Shown one piece after another: positions 34,479 through 43,275 of a stretch of 64,000 nucleotides of DNA (the first letter of the stretch is position 1; the number at the start of each line of letters is the position of its first letter). Under the pieces are notes generated by a model, which was not told the origin of the DNA, made no database searches, and saw only the letters and a program-made list of their open reading frames with translations. Location of the stretch: the NCBI GenBank assembly GCA_965212525.1, contig CBDBVC010000058.1, positions 1 to 64,000 of the forward strand. Direction: 5' to 3'. Both the position numbers and the translations under genes were made by a program. The stretch is from SZUA-38 sp965212525. GTDB taxonomy: Bacteria; Pseudomonadota; Gammaproteobacteria; Xanthomonadales; SZUA-38.

Positions 34479-36117
34479 TCATGGCTGGCACAGACCCACA
34501 TTGTCATTGGCGATGCGCTGCAGCGGTATGGTGCCTGTCAGTCCGGTATCGGGAAAACTGTATTCAAGTTCCGCCCTCATGCAATCAAGGAAGGTCAGTG
34601 TGAGTGATCCCGATTCTGAAGTGGTGACGGCTGCAGGATCATCGAATTGCCCGCCCGAGCTGACAAAGGCCGTTAGCGTGGCCGTGTTGCCGATAAAGCC
34701 GCCCTGGGCAGTGATCCAGCGATGTCCCGGGTCGCCGATCACGGCACCGGAACTGTTGTTGTCATCAACATCGTAGGTAAACCAGGCCATGAACAGGATG
34801 CCGGTCTGTGGCAGCACATCAATCATGACGCCCTGTCCCGGTGTGGCCGAATTGAACCAGGCGCCGTTCATACCGGGGTTGATGTTGACCACACTGTCCT
34901 GCGGCCGGTCGACATTACCTTCGAGGATATAGGCGATATTGCCGTTGGCAGCCGAGATGGCGAAATCGAATCGACCGTCGCCATTGGTATCGCCCATGCC
35001 GATGGCATCAAAGCCCAGCTGGGAATTGGCGATAGTGTGGGTAAAGGATTGCAGAATGCTGCCATCGGCACCGGAATAGACAAAGGTGCGTCCGGCACCC
35101 AGAGCACCGACAGAACTGGTGTAGTTGCCGACGATGATGTCGGCAAAGCCATCGTTGTCGACATCACCCGGCAGAACGCCCTGGTCCGGCACCTTCTCCG
35201 GGGCCACCACTGAAACGATGCAGCACGGACTGATCAGCACCGGAAAACACATAGACCCGGCCAGCGCCGCCGGCATGATTGAAATCACCGACGTAAATAT
35301 CACCGGTGCCATCACCATCGACATCGCCAGGGTCAGCAACAAAGAACTGACCGAAGTTCACGGCCCCCTGATCCGGGTTGAGTGTGAACAGCAGATTGCC
35401 GCTGGCACCCGAATAGACATAGGCCCGTCCGCCGGTACCAGCCGCGAAGGCACCGATGATGTGCTCGGGAATGCCGTCGCTATCGAGATCATCCAGCAGG
35501 GCGGCACCACCGCCAAACCGGTCACCGGCTGATTCGGCTTCGTAGCGTCGAATCAGGCTGCCATCGGTACCTGAGTACACATAGGCCCGACCCGATTGTG
35601 CCCCCTGATTGTCATTCTGCGAGGCACCCACCAGAATATCGGGAACGCCGTCACTGTTGACATCACCGGCTGAGGAAACCGCATAACCGAACTGATCGCC
35701 AGCGTTCTCTCCATTGAGCGTCAGCAGGGTGCTACCGTCAGCACCCGAAAAGACAAAGGCAGCACCGCCCCCGGGTTCGAGCACAGCCCCGGCGAGTACA
35801 TCGTTGATGCCGTCTGCATTGATGTCACCGGCATCGGCAATGGCGTAGCCAAGCTGGCTGCCGGGTCGCGTGAACCGGTGCAATTCGGCGCCGTCGGCAC
35901 CCGAGTAGACCACCACCGAAGCGCTGCCGATCGAGGTGACCATGATTTCGGTCACACCGTCGTTATTGATGTCCTCCAGTGTGGACAGGGCCCAGCCAAA
36001 ACTGCCCAGGCCGGTCCAGCGCTGCAGCACCCGGCTGTTATCATTGAACTGGGCGTTGGCCGTTGCGGCAAGCAGGATCAGCAGCAATGCCGTCATCAAA
36101 GGGTAGGTCTTGTTCAT
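34479..36117 (-). CDS. FG-GAP repeat exported protein with C-terminal GLW module, one-base shift
   Basis: About 545 residues after repairing a shift near 35187 (one extra base, or two missing, in GCCGGAC). Signal peptide TYPLMTALLLILLAATANA. Six or more FG-GAP units of beta-propeller type with calcium loops (EDINNDGVTEIM, GDINADGINDVL, GDVNSDGVPDIL, DDLDSDGIPEHI, GDVDGDGTGDIY, GDVDNDGFADII). After the propeller comes the GLW module (GAWFNSATPGQGVMIDVLP, MAWFTYDVDDNNSSGAV, HRWITAQGGF) shared with 4714 and 31135. Family motifs run through both halves, so the shift is probably an error. Surface adhesin or integrin-like receptor; partner unknown. Confidence 0.8.
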
Positions 36118-36236
36118 GCAGCTGGCCTCTCGATGGATACATCGATAATACGGAGAGCTTCGTAGAGCGTCCACTCAAGGCACGCTGACAGCATTCAAAA
36201 AAGACAAAAAAAGACCCGCCGAATCGTCTGGCCTGA

Positions 36237-37088
36237 TTAGCGGTTGCTCAGTGCCCGGTTGATCGCCGACCGTCGCCTGCGGCTGATGGGCAGGGACTTG
36301 CCGCGGTTGAGCAGAATCGCCGGCGCGGCGTCGGCCGGCCGTGTGATGCGGTCGACAGCGTTCAGGTTGATGATGAAGGATCGATGGATGCGCATGAACT
36401 TTTTCGGGTCCAGATGCTGTTCCAGATGGCTCATGGTCTGCTTCAGCAGCTGGCGGTCCTCGCCACAGAAGATCTTCACATAGTTGTCGCAGGCCTCGAT
36501 GTAATCGATCTTCTCAACCGGAATCAAGCGGGTTTCATCATCGAGTCTGAAGCTGAGCCGGTCCAGGTAGGTCTGCTGCCCAGTGGAGAGTATCTTGCGG
36601 CGATGAGTGATCAGCGTCATGATCGACAGGCAGGCCCAGTACGCCAGCACTTCGTAGGGCATCCAGCGCAACAGTTTTTCAACGAAGCCGGCCATGATCG
36701 GAAACGATCCCGACAGACTGAGCCACAACAGGGTGGTGTCGAACAGCAGGTGGGCTGCGCCAATCAACAGACTGGCGGCCAGATGACTCAGCCACCAGGC
36801 CGGTTGTTCGCGACTGAACATCGGTATGCTCAGGTGCCAGCGGTAGATTAGCCAGGCTATCCTGATCCAGGACAGGAAACCGATCCAGATGGCCGAGAAA
36901 TACATCGGAAAGCCGGTCAGCTGGGCCAGGCTGTCATTGCGCTCCCAGCTTTGCCAGGCGGTTGACAGTGCCACCAGGCAGGTGACGAAAACGGCGCCGA
37001 TGATCCATCGCATCAGCAGCTGCCTGCGCCGGGTCAGCTGCACGGCGGGTGATGTGTTGTCAGGCTCGATTGCATGGCTTTGCTGCAT
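36237..37088 (-). CDS. Membrane-bound LytTR transcriptional regulator
   Basis: 283 residues. Four membrane helices in residues 25-165 (WIIGAVFVTCLVALSTAW, MYFSAIWIGFLSWIRIAWLIY, HLAASLLIGAAHLLFDTTLLW, YEVLAYWACLSIMTLITH), then a C-terminal LytTR DNA-binding domain (PVEKIDYIEACDNYVKIFCGEDRQLLKQTMSHLEQHL, FMRIHRSFIINLNAVDRIT). No receiver domain. Genes of this type often sense membrane or quorum-like signals. The stop of the DUF3108-like gene is four bases upstream, suggesting one transcript. Confidence 0.9.
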   Translation of the reverse strand: MQQSHAIEPDNTSPAVQLTRRRQLLMRWIIGAVFVTCLVALSTAWQSWERNDSLAQLTGFPMYFSAIWIGFLSWIRIAWLIYRWHLSIPMFSREQPAWWLSHLAASLLIGAAHLLFDTTLLWLSLSGSFPIMAGFVEKLLRWMPYEVLAYWACLSIMTLITHRRKILSTGQQTYLDRLSFRLDDETRLIPVEKIDYIEACDNYVKIFCGEDRQLLKQTMSHLEQHLDPKKFMRIHRSFIINLNAVDRITRPADAAPAILLNRGKSLPISRRRRSAINRALSNR

Positions 37089-37092
37089 GAAT

Positions 37093-37833
37093 TCAGTTTA
37101 GCTCAATTGAGTCGGGAACGATCTTCCAGCTGCCAAAATTGCCCGAGGTTTTCATCTTGATCGCAAAACCGTGCTGCTTGCTGATCCAGATGGTTTTCTT
37201 CCTGATCCCGTCGGAGACCACTTTCCAGGTATCGAATTTCTGGCCATCGATCTTTAGGGTGTCCTCTTCGGTGACCCTGATGTTGGACCAGAACATCTGC
37301 GAGCCATTATTCAGATCAATCACCGGAATCGAAGCGGTATACCCGAGCTTCAGTGGCAGGGTGGCAATGGCGTAATTGATGATGGCCGGTTCATAGGCAT
37401 CGTGCGGATAGCTTCGGTTGTAGTCGACCGGTGTCATCTCCGATCTCTCTGATGGGGTCAGTGTGCCACTGAACAGACCGTCGCGCATTTGAACATCGAT
37501 GGTGTAGGCGGGCATGGCAAGCAGGCGTTTGCGATAGGCCATGCTGTCGGCATCAAGCCACATGCGATCGATGATACCGCCTTCACCCTGATCGAAATCG
37601 ATATCGATCTGCCACAGGGTCTCGCCATCAAGCGTTACCGGGCGCGCGTGATAATTCATCGCACCCCCCGATTTTTCATAGCGAATACGGTGCGCCGGAA
37701 TTGATGCGGCCGATGCAGCGGGATTACCCGGAATCACTTTGCTGTGGACCGGTTGCGGTGGCCCCTTGTCAGCACAGGCGGTCGTAGCGATGAGAGCTGT
37801 CAGCAGGCTTGCCAGAAGTCGTGGATTTGTCAT
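37093..37833 (-). CDS. DUF3108-like exported protein
   Basis: 246 residues with a signal sequence (RLLASLLTALIATTACADKG) that could be lipoprotein-processed at Cys20, though TTAC is not an ideal lipobox. The mature domain is beta-rich (IPAHRIRYEKSGGAMNYHARPVTLDGE, LWQIDIDFDQGEGGIIDRMWLDADSMAYRKR, KIDGQKFDTWKVVSDG, TIWISKQHGFAIKMKTSG), the layout of DUF3108/LolA-like proteins that handle lipids or adhesins. Ends four bases before the LytTR start. Confidence 0.7.
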   Translation of the reverse strand: MTNPRLLASLLTALIATTACADKGPPQPVHSKVIPGNPAASAASIPAHRIRYEKSGGAMNYHARPVTLDGETLWQIDIDFDQGEGGIIDRMWLDADSMAYRKRLLAMPAYTIDVQMRDGLFSGTLTPSERSEMTPVDYNRSYPHDAYEPAIINYAIATLPLKLGYTASIPVIDLNNGSQMFWSNIRVTEEDTLKIDGQKFDTWKVVSDGIRKKTIWISKQHGFAIKMKTSGNFGSWKIVPDSIELN

Positions 37834-38018
37834 GTGGGCATCTCCAGTCGATGTCGAGACTACACTAGGTCAACTGTGGCCAGTGGTTCAGGAATATTCC
37901 GTCAACGGTGGCCCAGAGGGGGTAAACGGTCACGTGATTCCCATGCTGTAGCCGTGATTTCACATTCCCGAGACAGCCAGCATGCGATGATCCGGATTCC
38001 AAATCAGGGTGAGCATTC

Positions 38019-39107
38019 ATGCAAAAACGATTGCTGGGGCTTGATCTGGCCCGAAGCCTGGCTGTCTTCGGCATGGTGATTGTCAATTTCATGCTGGTCA
38101 TGGGCGCAACAGACGACGGCAGCCTCTGGTACGATCTGGCCGCATCCCTGCAGGGTCGTGCCGTGGCCGTGTTCGTGGTGCTGGCCGGCATGGGTCTGAT
38201 GATGTTTGCCAGCCGCCGCCTTGATCAATCAGATGGCAGCACGGTACTTGAGGTTCGATTGAAGCTCTGCCGGCGCGGATTGTTGCTGTTTGTCATTGGT
38301 CTGGCCTACACACCGATCTGGCCGGCAGACATTCTGCATTTCTATGGTCTGTATTTTCTGCTGGGCGCAGTACTGATCACGGCAGGCAATCGAACCCTGT
38401 GGACAGCCATCGCGTCGCTGCTGCTGGGCTTTGTGCTGCTGCTGATGCTGTTCGACTACAGCACCGGATGGAATTTCGAGACGCTCGAATACCTGGACCT
38501 CTGGACAGTTGAAGGCATGTTGCGGCACCTGTTCTTCAACGGTTTTCATCCCGTGGTGCCCTGGGCGGCCTTCCTGCTACTGGGCATGTGGCTGGCCAGG
38601 CTACAGTTATCTGAAAAACGGTCAAGACTGCGTTTGATGGGTTTGTCAGCCCTACTCTGGCTCAGCGCCGAGTTTGCATCACGCGGGCTGATCAGCATCA
38701 TTGACCCGGTGACGTCGGGACTGCTGGCCGAGGATATTGTTGCGCTGTTCGGCACCGCACCGATGCCGCCCATGCCGCTGTACATGCTGGCCGGGGGTAG
38801 TCTGGCCGTCTTGCTGATCACCCTCTGCCTGATACTGACCGACTGGCTCAACCGCTTTGCTGCCGGCAAGGCCCTGTTGCAACCGTTCCTCCGCACCGGT
38901 CGCATGTCGCTGACACTCTACATCCTGCACGTGCTGCTTGGCATGGGGGTGCTGGAGGCGATGGGCCTGCTGCAGAATCAGCCCTTTAGCGTGGCCATCA
39001 GCGCGGCGCTGCTGTTCAACCTGTTTGCGCTGATATTCGCCTGGGGCTGGTTAAGGTTCTTCAGAACCGGGCCGTTTGAATGGGTGTTCAGGAAGCTGGC
39101 GGGTTAG
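38019..39107 (+). CDS. DUF418 multi-helix membrane protein
   Basis: 362 residues with about ten membrane helices. The N-terminus GLDLARSLAVFGMVIVNFMLVMG is the typical start of the DUF418/heparan N-acetyltransferase-like group, and a GRMSLTLYILHVLLGMGVLEA motif marks the C-terminal third. Such proteins are thought to move or acylate envelope lipids or sugars; substrate unproven. Converges with 39117 with nine bases between stops. Confidence 0.82.
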   Translation: MQKRLLGLDLARSLAVFGMVIVNFMLVMGATDDGSLWYDLAASLQGRAVAVFVVLAGMGLMMFASRRLDQSDGSTVLEVRLKLCRRGLLLFVIGLAYTPIWPADILHFYGLYFLLGAVLITAGNRTLWTAIASLLLGFVLLLMLFDYSTGWNFETLEYLDLWTVEGMLRHLFFNGFHPVVPWAAFLLLGMWLARLQLSEKRSRLRLMGLSALLWLSAEFASRGLISIIDPVTSGLLAEDIVALFGTAPMPPMPLYMLAGGSLAVLLITLCLILTDWLNRFAAGKALLQPFLRTGRMSLTLYILHVLLGMGVLEAMGLLQNQPFSVAISAALLFNLFALIFAWGWLRFFRTGPFEWVFRKLAG

Positions 39108-39116
39108 CAGACCCGA

Positions 39117-40634
39117 TCAGTGCCTGATGCGGTACACCGTCACGGTCCCGGAAATCTCGTGACTGACCAGCAGCAGGGGCTGGCCCGAGTTGTTGTCATC
39201 GGCGTCAACGAACACCAGGCCCTCGGGGGCCAGGTCACCGTCCGTGGATGGCACATAGACTATCAGTCTGGCTGCGGCCGGTTCTGAAATGTCATACACC
39301 ATGACACCGCCGGGTCGTTCCAGTCCGATGAAGGCATAGGGATTGCCATCGATGACACCGGTGGCCAGACCTTCTGGTTCCGGGCCCTTGGCGTCACTGC
39401 GGCTGTCGAATGTTTCTTCCGTGCCCGATGAGTTGAATTTTTCGGGGATGACTCTGGCGGTTTCACGTTCAATCTCGCTACCGCTGTCGAAGATGAGTTC
39501 ACCCGTGCTGCCATCACGGATGGAGAAGGATCGGCCACCATAGACCAGCAGCCGGTCCATGTCACCATCACCATCGTCATCGCCAATGATGCTGCTGGCT
39601 TCCAGTCTGCCGATGGCATCACCCTGCTGCAGCGTTCCGGCGTCAGGAAAGGCTCCTGCATCAAGCGTAATCTCCGCAATTCGTACGTCCTCATCCCGGG
39701 CATCGCCTTCGTTGGCCGTGATGTAGTAATGCCGATCTGCCTGCTTGAAACCTGCGATGGCATCGGGCTGGTACATGCCATGAACCGGCCAGTTCGCCAT
39801 GCGGATGCCGCCATCGCGGTCGCTGGCATCCAGCTCGTTCCCGGCCAGGCTGTGATCCTTGAATCCCAGGCCGTGCAGATCCGTAATGCGCAGCCGTTGC
39901 AGGTCGATGACGGCCACCGTATTGTTTTCCTGCAGCGTCACCCAGGCCCAGTGATCATCCCGACTCACCGCGATGTACTCGGGCTCGAAGTCGTTTGCGA
40001 TGCGTCGCCCCGGAAACACGACCATGCCCGCAGGCAGTTCGGAATGACGTGACTTGCCGTGATTGAAGGCGCGGAAGTCCAGCTGCATGACCGGGGCATT
40101 CTTCACTCCCAGGCTGATATCGATGATCGAGATTGTGCCCATCGGGTCGCTGTCCTCATCCGGCTCACCCTCATTGGCTACCAGCAGACGGTTACCGCCA
40201 TGATCAAAGGTGATCATGTCGGGCAGTGCACCAACGCGGTACTCGGCCTCGAGCCTGCCATCGGCATCGAGGAAATGAACCCGGCCGCGGTCGGTCTTGC
40301 GTTCGGCCGCAATGGCAACAGCAACACGACCGTCGTGACAGTCCACACTGGTCAGGCCATCACCATGGTTGCTGAGGTCGATGATCTTGAGGGTCGCAGG
40401 TACAGACGGGTCGGCAAAGTCAACGATCGCCAGTGATGTGGCGGCAGAATTGATCACGTACAGCCGCTGTGTGGAGGCATCGTGACATGTAATTTCGCCC
40501 GAGTCCTTGCCCAGACCGGTGTTGAAGGTGGCAATCTTGTCAAAGCCCAGTGGCGGCCGAACGGCGCAGGCGGCCAGTAACAACAGGCTGCCGGCCAACA
40601 GCAGAATATGTCGCCCGTAATTTGTCTTGGTCAT
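39117..40634 (-). CDS. Choice-of-anchor I lipoprotein (beta-propeller)
   Basis: 505 residues. Lipoprotein signal LLLLAACAV with Cys at about 23. The whole mature chain matches the choice-of-anchor I propeller: GLGKDSGEITCHDASTQRLYVINSAATSLAIVD, DMITFDHGGNRLLVANEGEPDEDSDPMGTISIIDI, YYITANEGDARDEDVRIAEI, DRLLVYGGRSFSI, and EGLATGVIDGNPYAFIGLERPGGVMVYDI near the C-terminus. Commonly co-occurs with alkaline phosphatases or nucleases in other bacteria; no such gene is next to it here. Confidence 0.88.
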   Translation of the reverse strand: MTKTNYGRHILLLAGSLLLLAACAVRPPLGFDKIATFNTGLGKDSGEITCHDASTQRLYVINSAATSLAIVDFADPSVPATLKIIDLSNHGDGLTSVDCHDGRVAVAIAAERKTDRGRVHFLDADGRLEAEYRVGALPDMITFDHGGNRLLVANEGEPDEDSDPMGTISIIDISLGVKNAPVMQLDFRAFNHGKSRHSELPAGMVVFPGRRIANDFEPEYIAVSRDDHWAWVTLQENNTVAVIDLQRLRITDLHGLGFKDHSLAGNELDASDRDGGIRMANWPVHGMYQPDAIAGFKQADRHYYITANEGDARDEDVRIAEITLDAGAFPDAGTLQQGDAIGRLEASSIIGDDDGDGDMDRLLVYGGRSFSIRDGSTGELIFDSGSEIERETARVIPEKFNSSGTEETFDSRSDAKGPEPEGLATGVIDGNPYAFIGLERPGGVMVYDISEPAAARLIVYVPSTDGDLAPEGLVFVDADDNNSGQPLLLVSHEISGTVTVYRIRH

Positions 40635-40694
40635 GTCATCTTCGATCGAGAACGGACCACCGTGGCCCTGTTCGACCAGGCAGCACTGTGAATC

Positions 40695-41822
40695 TCAGGA
40701 ATTCGCGTCGCTGTCCTGTACTCTCCCCTGTGCGCCCAGTGTAGCGTTTTCATGCCGGATCAGCCAGGCCTTGCGGTCGAGTCCGCCGCCATACCCGGTG
40801 AGGCTGCCGTCTGCGGCAATGACGCGGTGGCAGGGCACGATGATACTGAACTGGTTATGGCCATTGGCACTGCCGACGGCACGAACGGCATCGGGTCTGC
40901 CGATCTGTTTTGCCAGCGCACCGTAGGAGGTGGTACTGCCATAGGGGATATCGATCAGTGCCGACCAGAGCTGCTGCTGGAACTCGGAACCGAACCAGCG
41001 AATCGGCGTCTTAAAGCGCGTCAGTGAACCGTCGAAATAGGCGGTGATTTCGGTCGAGATCTGATCCAGTATCGCATTGCTGCCAGGTACCACCGCCGCC
41101 TTCAGTCGTTTTCTGAGGCGTTCGACCTCCCTTTCCAGCGCACGGCGGTTGACGAATTCGAGCAGATAAAGACAGCTGTCGTCGGCGATGGCCAGCATTG
41201 GCCCAAGCGGTGTGTCGAGCCAGTGAGCCTTCAGTATGGCAGTCTGCCCGGCCCGCACCGGTGCGTCGCCCATGATGCGTGAGAAGGCGTCACGAAAACC
41301 GCTGCCGGAATCGTAGCCGCTGTCCAGCTGAGCAACAGTGACCGAGTTGCCCTGGCGAATGTCGTGCATGGCAAGGCCCATGCGACGGGCACGGGCGTAT
41401 TGAACAAAGGTCATGCCGAATCGTTTCTTGAAGTGTCGCCGGGCCGTGGAGGCATGCATGCTGAGGGCATCGAAATCGGCATCGGTCCAGCGGTGTTCCG
41501 GCCGTTCCTCGACTGCTGCCACCAGTGTCTGCACGATGTCCGAAGCCTGTTCCAGATGAGACAGCGGTTTGCAGCGTCGACAGGGTCTGAAGCTGGCGTT
41601 CAGTGCCGCTTCGGCGGTGCGGTAAAAATCACAGTTCCGGTACAGCGGAAGCCGGGCTGGGCAACCGGGGCGACAGAACACGCCCGTGGTCCTGACGGCG
41701 ACGAAAAACGAGCCCGCATAGCGGGTATCACGTGCCTTGATGATGTCATAACACTGCGGGTATTCCTCTGCCGGGATGACCCAGTCACTGTTCAGCAGTG
41801 GTGTCTGCATGGCCTGATTCAT
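40695..41822 (-). CDS. ada: Ada methyltransferase/transcriptional activator
   Basis: 375 residues, three domains as in E. coli Ada (354). Residues 10-90: metal-binding methylphosphotriester acceptor with FCRPGCPAR and RPCRRCKP cysteines. Residues 100-195: AraC-type helix-turn-helix pair. Residues 200-360: O6-methylguanine methyltransferase with the acceptor cysteine in IIVPCHRVI and the arginine finger RAVGSANGHN. It repairs alkylated DNA and, once methylated, activates its own gene. No clear Ada box was seen upstream. Single gene. Confidence 0.93.
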   Translation of the reverse strand: MNQAMQTPLLNSDWVIPAEEYPQCYDIIKARDTRYAGSFFVAVRTTGVFCRPGCPARLPLYRNCDFYRTAEAALNASFRPCRRCKPLSHLEQASDIVQTLVAAVEERPEHRWTDADFDALSMHASTARRHFKKRFGMTFVQYARARRMGLAMHDIRQGNSVTVAQLDSGYDSGSGFRDAFSRIMGDAPVRAGQTAILKAHWLDTPLGPMLAIADDSCLYLLEFVNRRALEREVERLRKRLKAAVVPGSNAILDQISTEITAYFDGSLTRFKTPIRWFGSEFQQQLWSALIDIPYGSTTSYGALAKQIGRPDAVRAVGSANGHNQFSIIVPCHRVIAADGSLTGYGGGLDRKAWLIRHENATLGAQGRVQDSDANS

Positions 41823-41894
41823 GATGCTGTACTTTCATTGGACTGAACCGATTCTAGCCTCTGGACTGATAAATTGCCGCCGAAAAATGAGCAG

Positions 41895-42293
41895 CTATAT
41901 CAGAACCTTCAACAGCAGGGCTTCAGCAGTCGCCTGGGTACGGTTGCCGACACCGAGTTTGCGGAAGATGTTCTTCAGGTGTGTCTTCACCGTGTTCTCG
42001 GTCATGTCCAGCTGCCCGGCGATCTCGCGGTTGCTGTAGCCGTTGGCCAGCAGCACCAGCACATCCTGCTCGCGCCTGCTCAGCAGGTCCTGCTCTGGAT
42101 TGATGATCATTTTTCGCGGACTGTCATCGACAGCCTCTGAACGGCCCGATTTAAGGTAGCGCCAGCCGATCCAGATGCCGGCAACCAGAAACAGCAGGGC
42201 AATCACCAGCAGGTACTGATCATTGCTGATGCGGTAGCTGTAGCGGAAATAGTCGAAGTGCTGCAGGGTAATCAGACCCGCAGCCATCAGCAC
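41895..42293 (-). CDS. Membrane-linked LuxR-type regulator
   Basis: 132 residues with two membrane helices (MLMAAGLITLQHF and QYLLVIALLFLVAGIWIGWRYL) and a C-terminal LuxR/FixJ helix-turn-helix (LLSRREQDVLVLLANGYSNREIAGQLDMTENTVKTHLKNIFRKLG). No receiver or PAS. The listed GTG start lacks a good ribosome-binding site; an AGGAG about 35 bases further upstream has no ATG/GTG/TTG behind it, so the N-terminus is uncertain. Confidence 0.8.
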   Translation of the reverse strand: MLMAAGLITLQHFDYFRYSYRISNDQYLLVIALLFLVAGIWIGWRYLKSGRSEAVDDSPRKMIINPEQDLLSRREQDVLVLLANGYSNREIAGQLDMTENTVKTHLKNIFRKLGVGNRTQATAEALLLKVLI

Positions 42294-42370
42294 ACCGTAG
42301 ATGATGATCAGTCTGATTGCCGAGCTCCTGTACCGTGATGATGACTCGCGGCCAGTCTACCATGTCACAA

Positions 42371-42407
42371 CGCAATCGGGCCTGCGCTCAAGGCAGGCCC
42401 GATCGCG
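42371..42407. terminator. Strong hairpin between 41895 and 42421 genes
   Basis: Arms of 15 bases (CGCAATCGGGCCTGC with CGCGATCGGGCCTGC complement) pair with one mismatch around a seven-base loop. It follows the 3' end of the DUF4199 gene on the reverse strand. There is no T run, so termination may be partial or rho-dependent. Confidence 0.55.
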
Positions 42408-42420
42408 TTGTTCAATCACA

Positions 42421-42954
42421 TCAGGCCATGCCGGGCTGTCGTCCGCGGCGGGTCACCAGTGCCGCTGCCAGAAGACTCACCACCAGGCCGACCGCCAGTA
42501 CCGTGACGAACATGATCACGGCCTGAAACCAGAAATTGTCGCTGTTGGCCATCATGGTCTGCATCTGTTCGATTTCAACGGCTTTTTGTTCGGCAGAAAG
42601 GTCTGATTCATTGATCTGCTGGGTGTAGTACTGTTCTGCAACCTCGGTAAAGTCCGGGTACAACACACGGATAACCACGCTGGTGTACACGGCAAACATG
42701 ACAGCGGCAATCAGGCTGATGCCAAGGCCGTACTGCAGTGCCGTCATGAAGCCCATTTCGCCACCCAGTTTGCTGCGAATGGCTCGCAAACCGAAGAACA
42801 CGAACAGGAATCCGATCAGGATGGCGAGATAACCGAGTGCTTCGGCAGTGCTGTAGTTTTCCATGGTGATTGGCATCACCAGGTTCGAGATGACAGACAA
42901 CAGTATCATGGTGAGGCCGGCGTATAGCCCGTAGAAGATCCAGTTGGATGACAT
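42421..42954 (-). CDS. DUF4199 membrane protein
   Basis: 177 residues with four membrane helices and the DUF4199 layout (YGLYAGLTMILLSVISNLVMP, YLAILIGFLFVFFGLRAIRSKLGGEMGFMTALQYGLGISLIAAVMFAVYTSVV, then a soluble YTQQINESDLSAEQKAVEIEQMQ helix and a final membrane helix). Function unknown. Start ATG 42954. Confidence 0.85.
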   Translation of the reverse strand: MSSNWIFYGLYAGLTMILLSVISNLVMPITMENYSTAEALGYLAILIGFLFVFFGLRAIRSKLGGEMGFMTALQYGLGISLIAAVMFAVYTSVVIRVLYPDFTEVAEQYYTQQINESDLSAEQKAVEIEQMQTMMANSDNFWFQAVIMFVTVLAVGLVVSLLAAALVTRRGRQPGMA

Positions 42955-43213
42955 GCGGTGTTCTCCTCAGATGACAATTCAGAGCTGAGTCTATGGGATG
43001 CGAGTCCTGCCTGTCACTCACCCGATCGGGTGAGCCCTGTGCAGGTGACTGAATTGATTGGTTTTTCAATACTGATCTGGGTTCAGCAGATCGAGCCAGT
43101 TCTGAATGGCTGGCGTGCCCAGGGCGATCATTTCGTCCATACGCCAGATCAGGAAATCGATTTCAGGCTGTTGCTGCCAATTTCACAAAACATTGCTGTT
43201 TACCCCGTTAGGG

Positions 43214-43241
43214 TTGGCATCCGCCAGACACCGACTATACT
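43214..43241 (+). promoter_or_regulatory. Sigma-70-type promoter for the BNR lipoprotein
   Basis: TTGGCA and TATACT are spaced 16 bases, giving a good -35/-10 pair about 35 bases before the ATG at 43276. The leader that follows contains a short CCGC/GCGG hairpin with T7. Confidence 0.55.
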
Positions 43242-43275
43242 TGCCGCTCTGCGGTTTTTTTAATGAGGGAGAATC

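Noticed and set aside
43242..43275. A rho-independent terminator in the BNR leader
   Set aside because: CCGC-TCT-GCGG with T7 is only a four-base stem directly after the promoter; more likely leader sequence.
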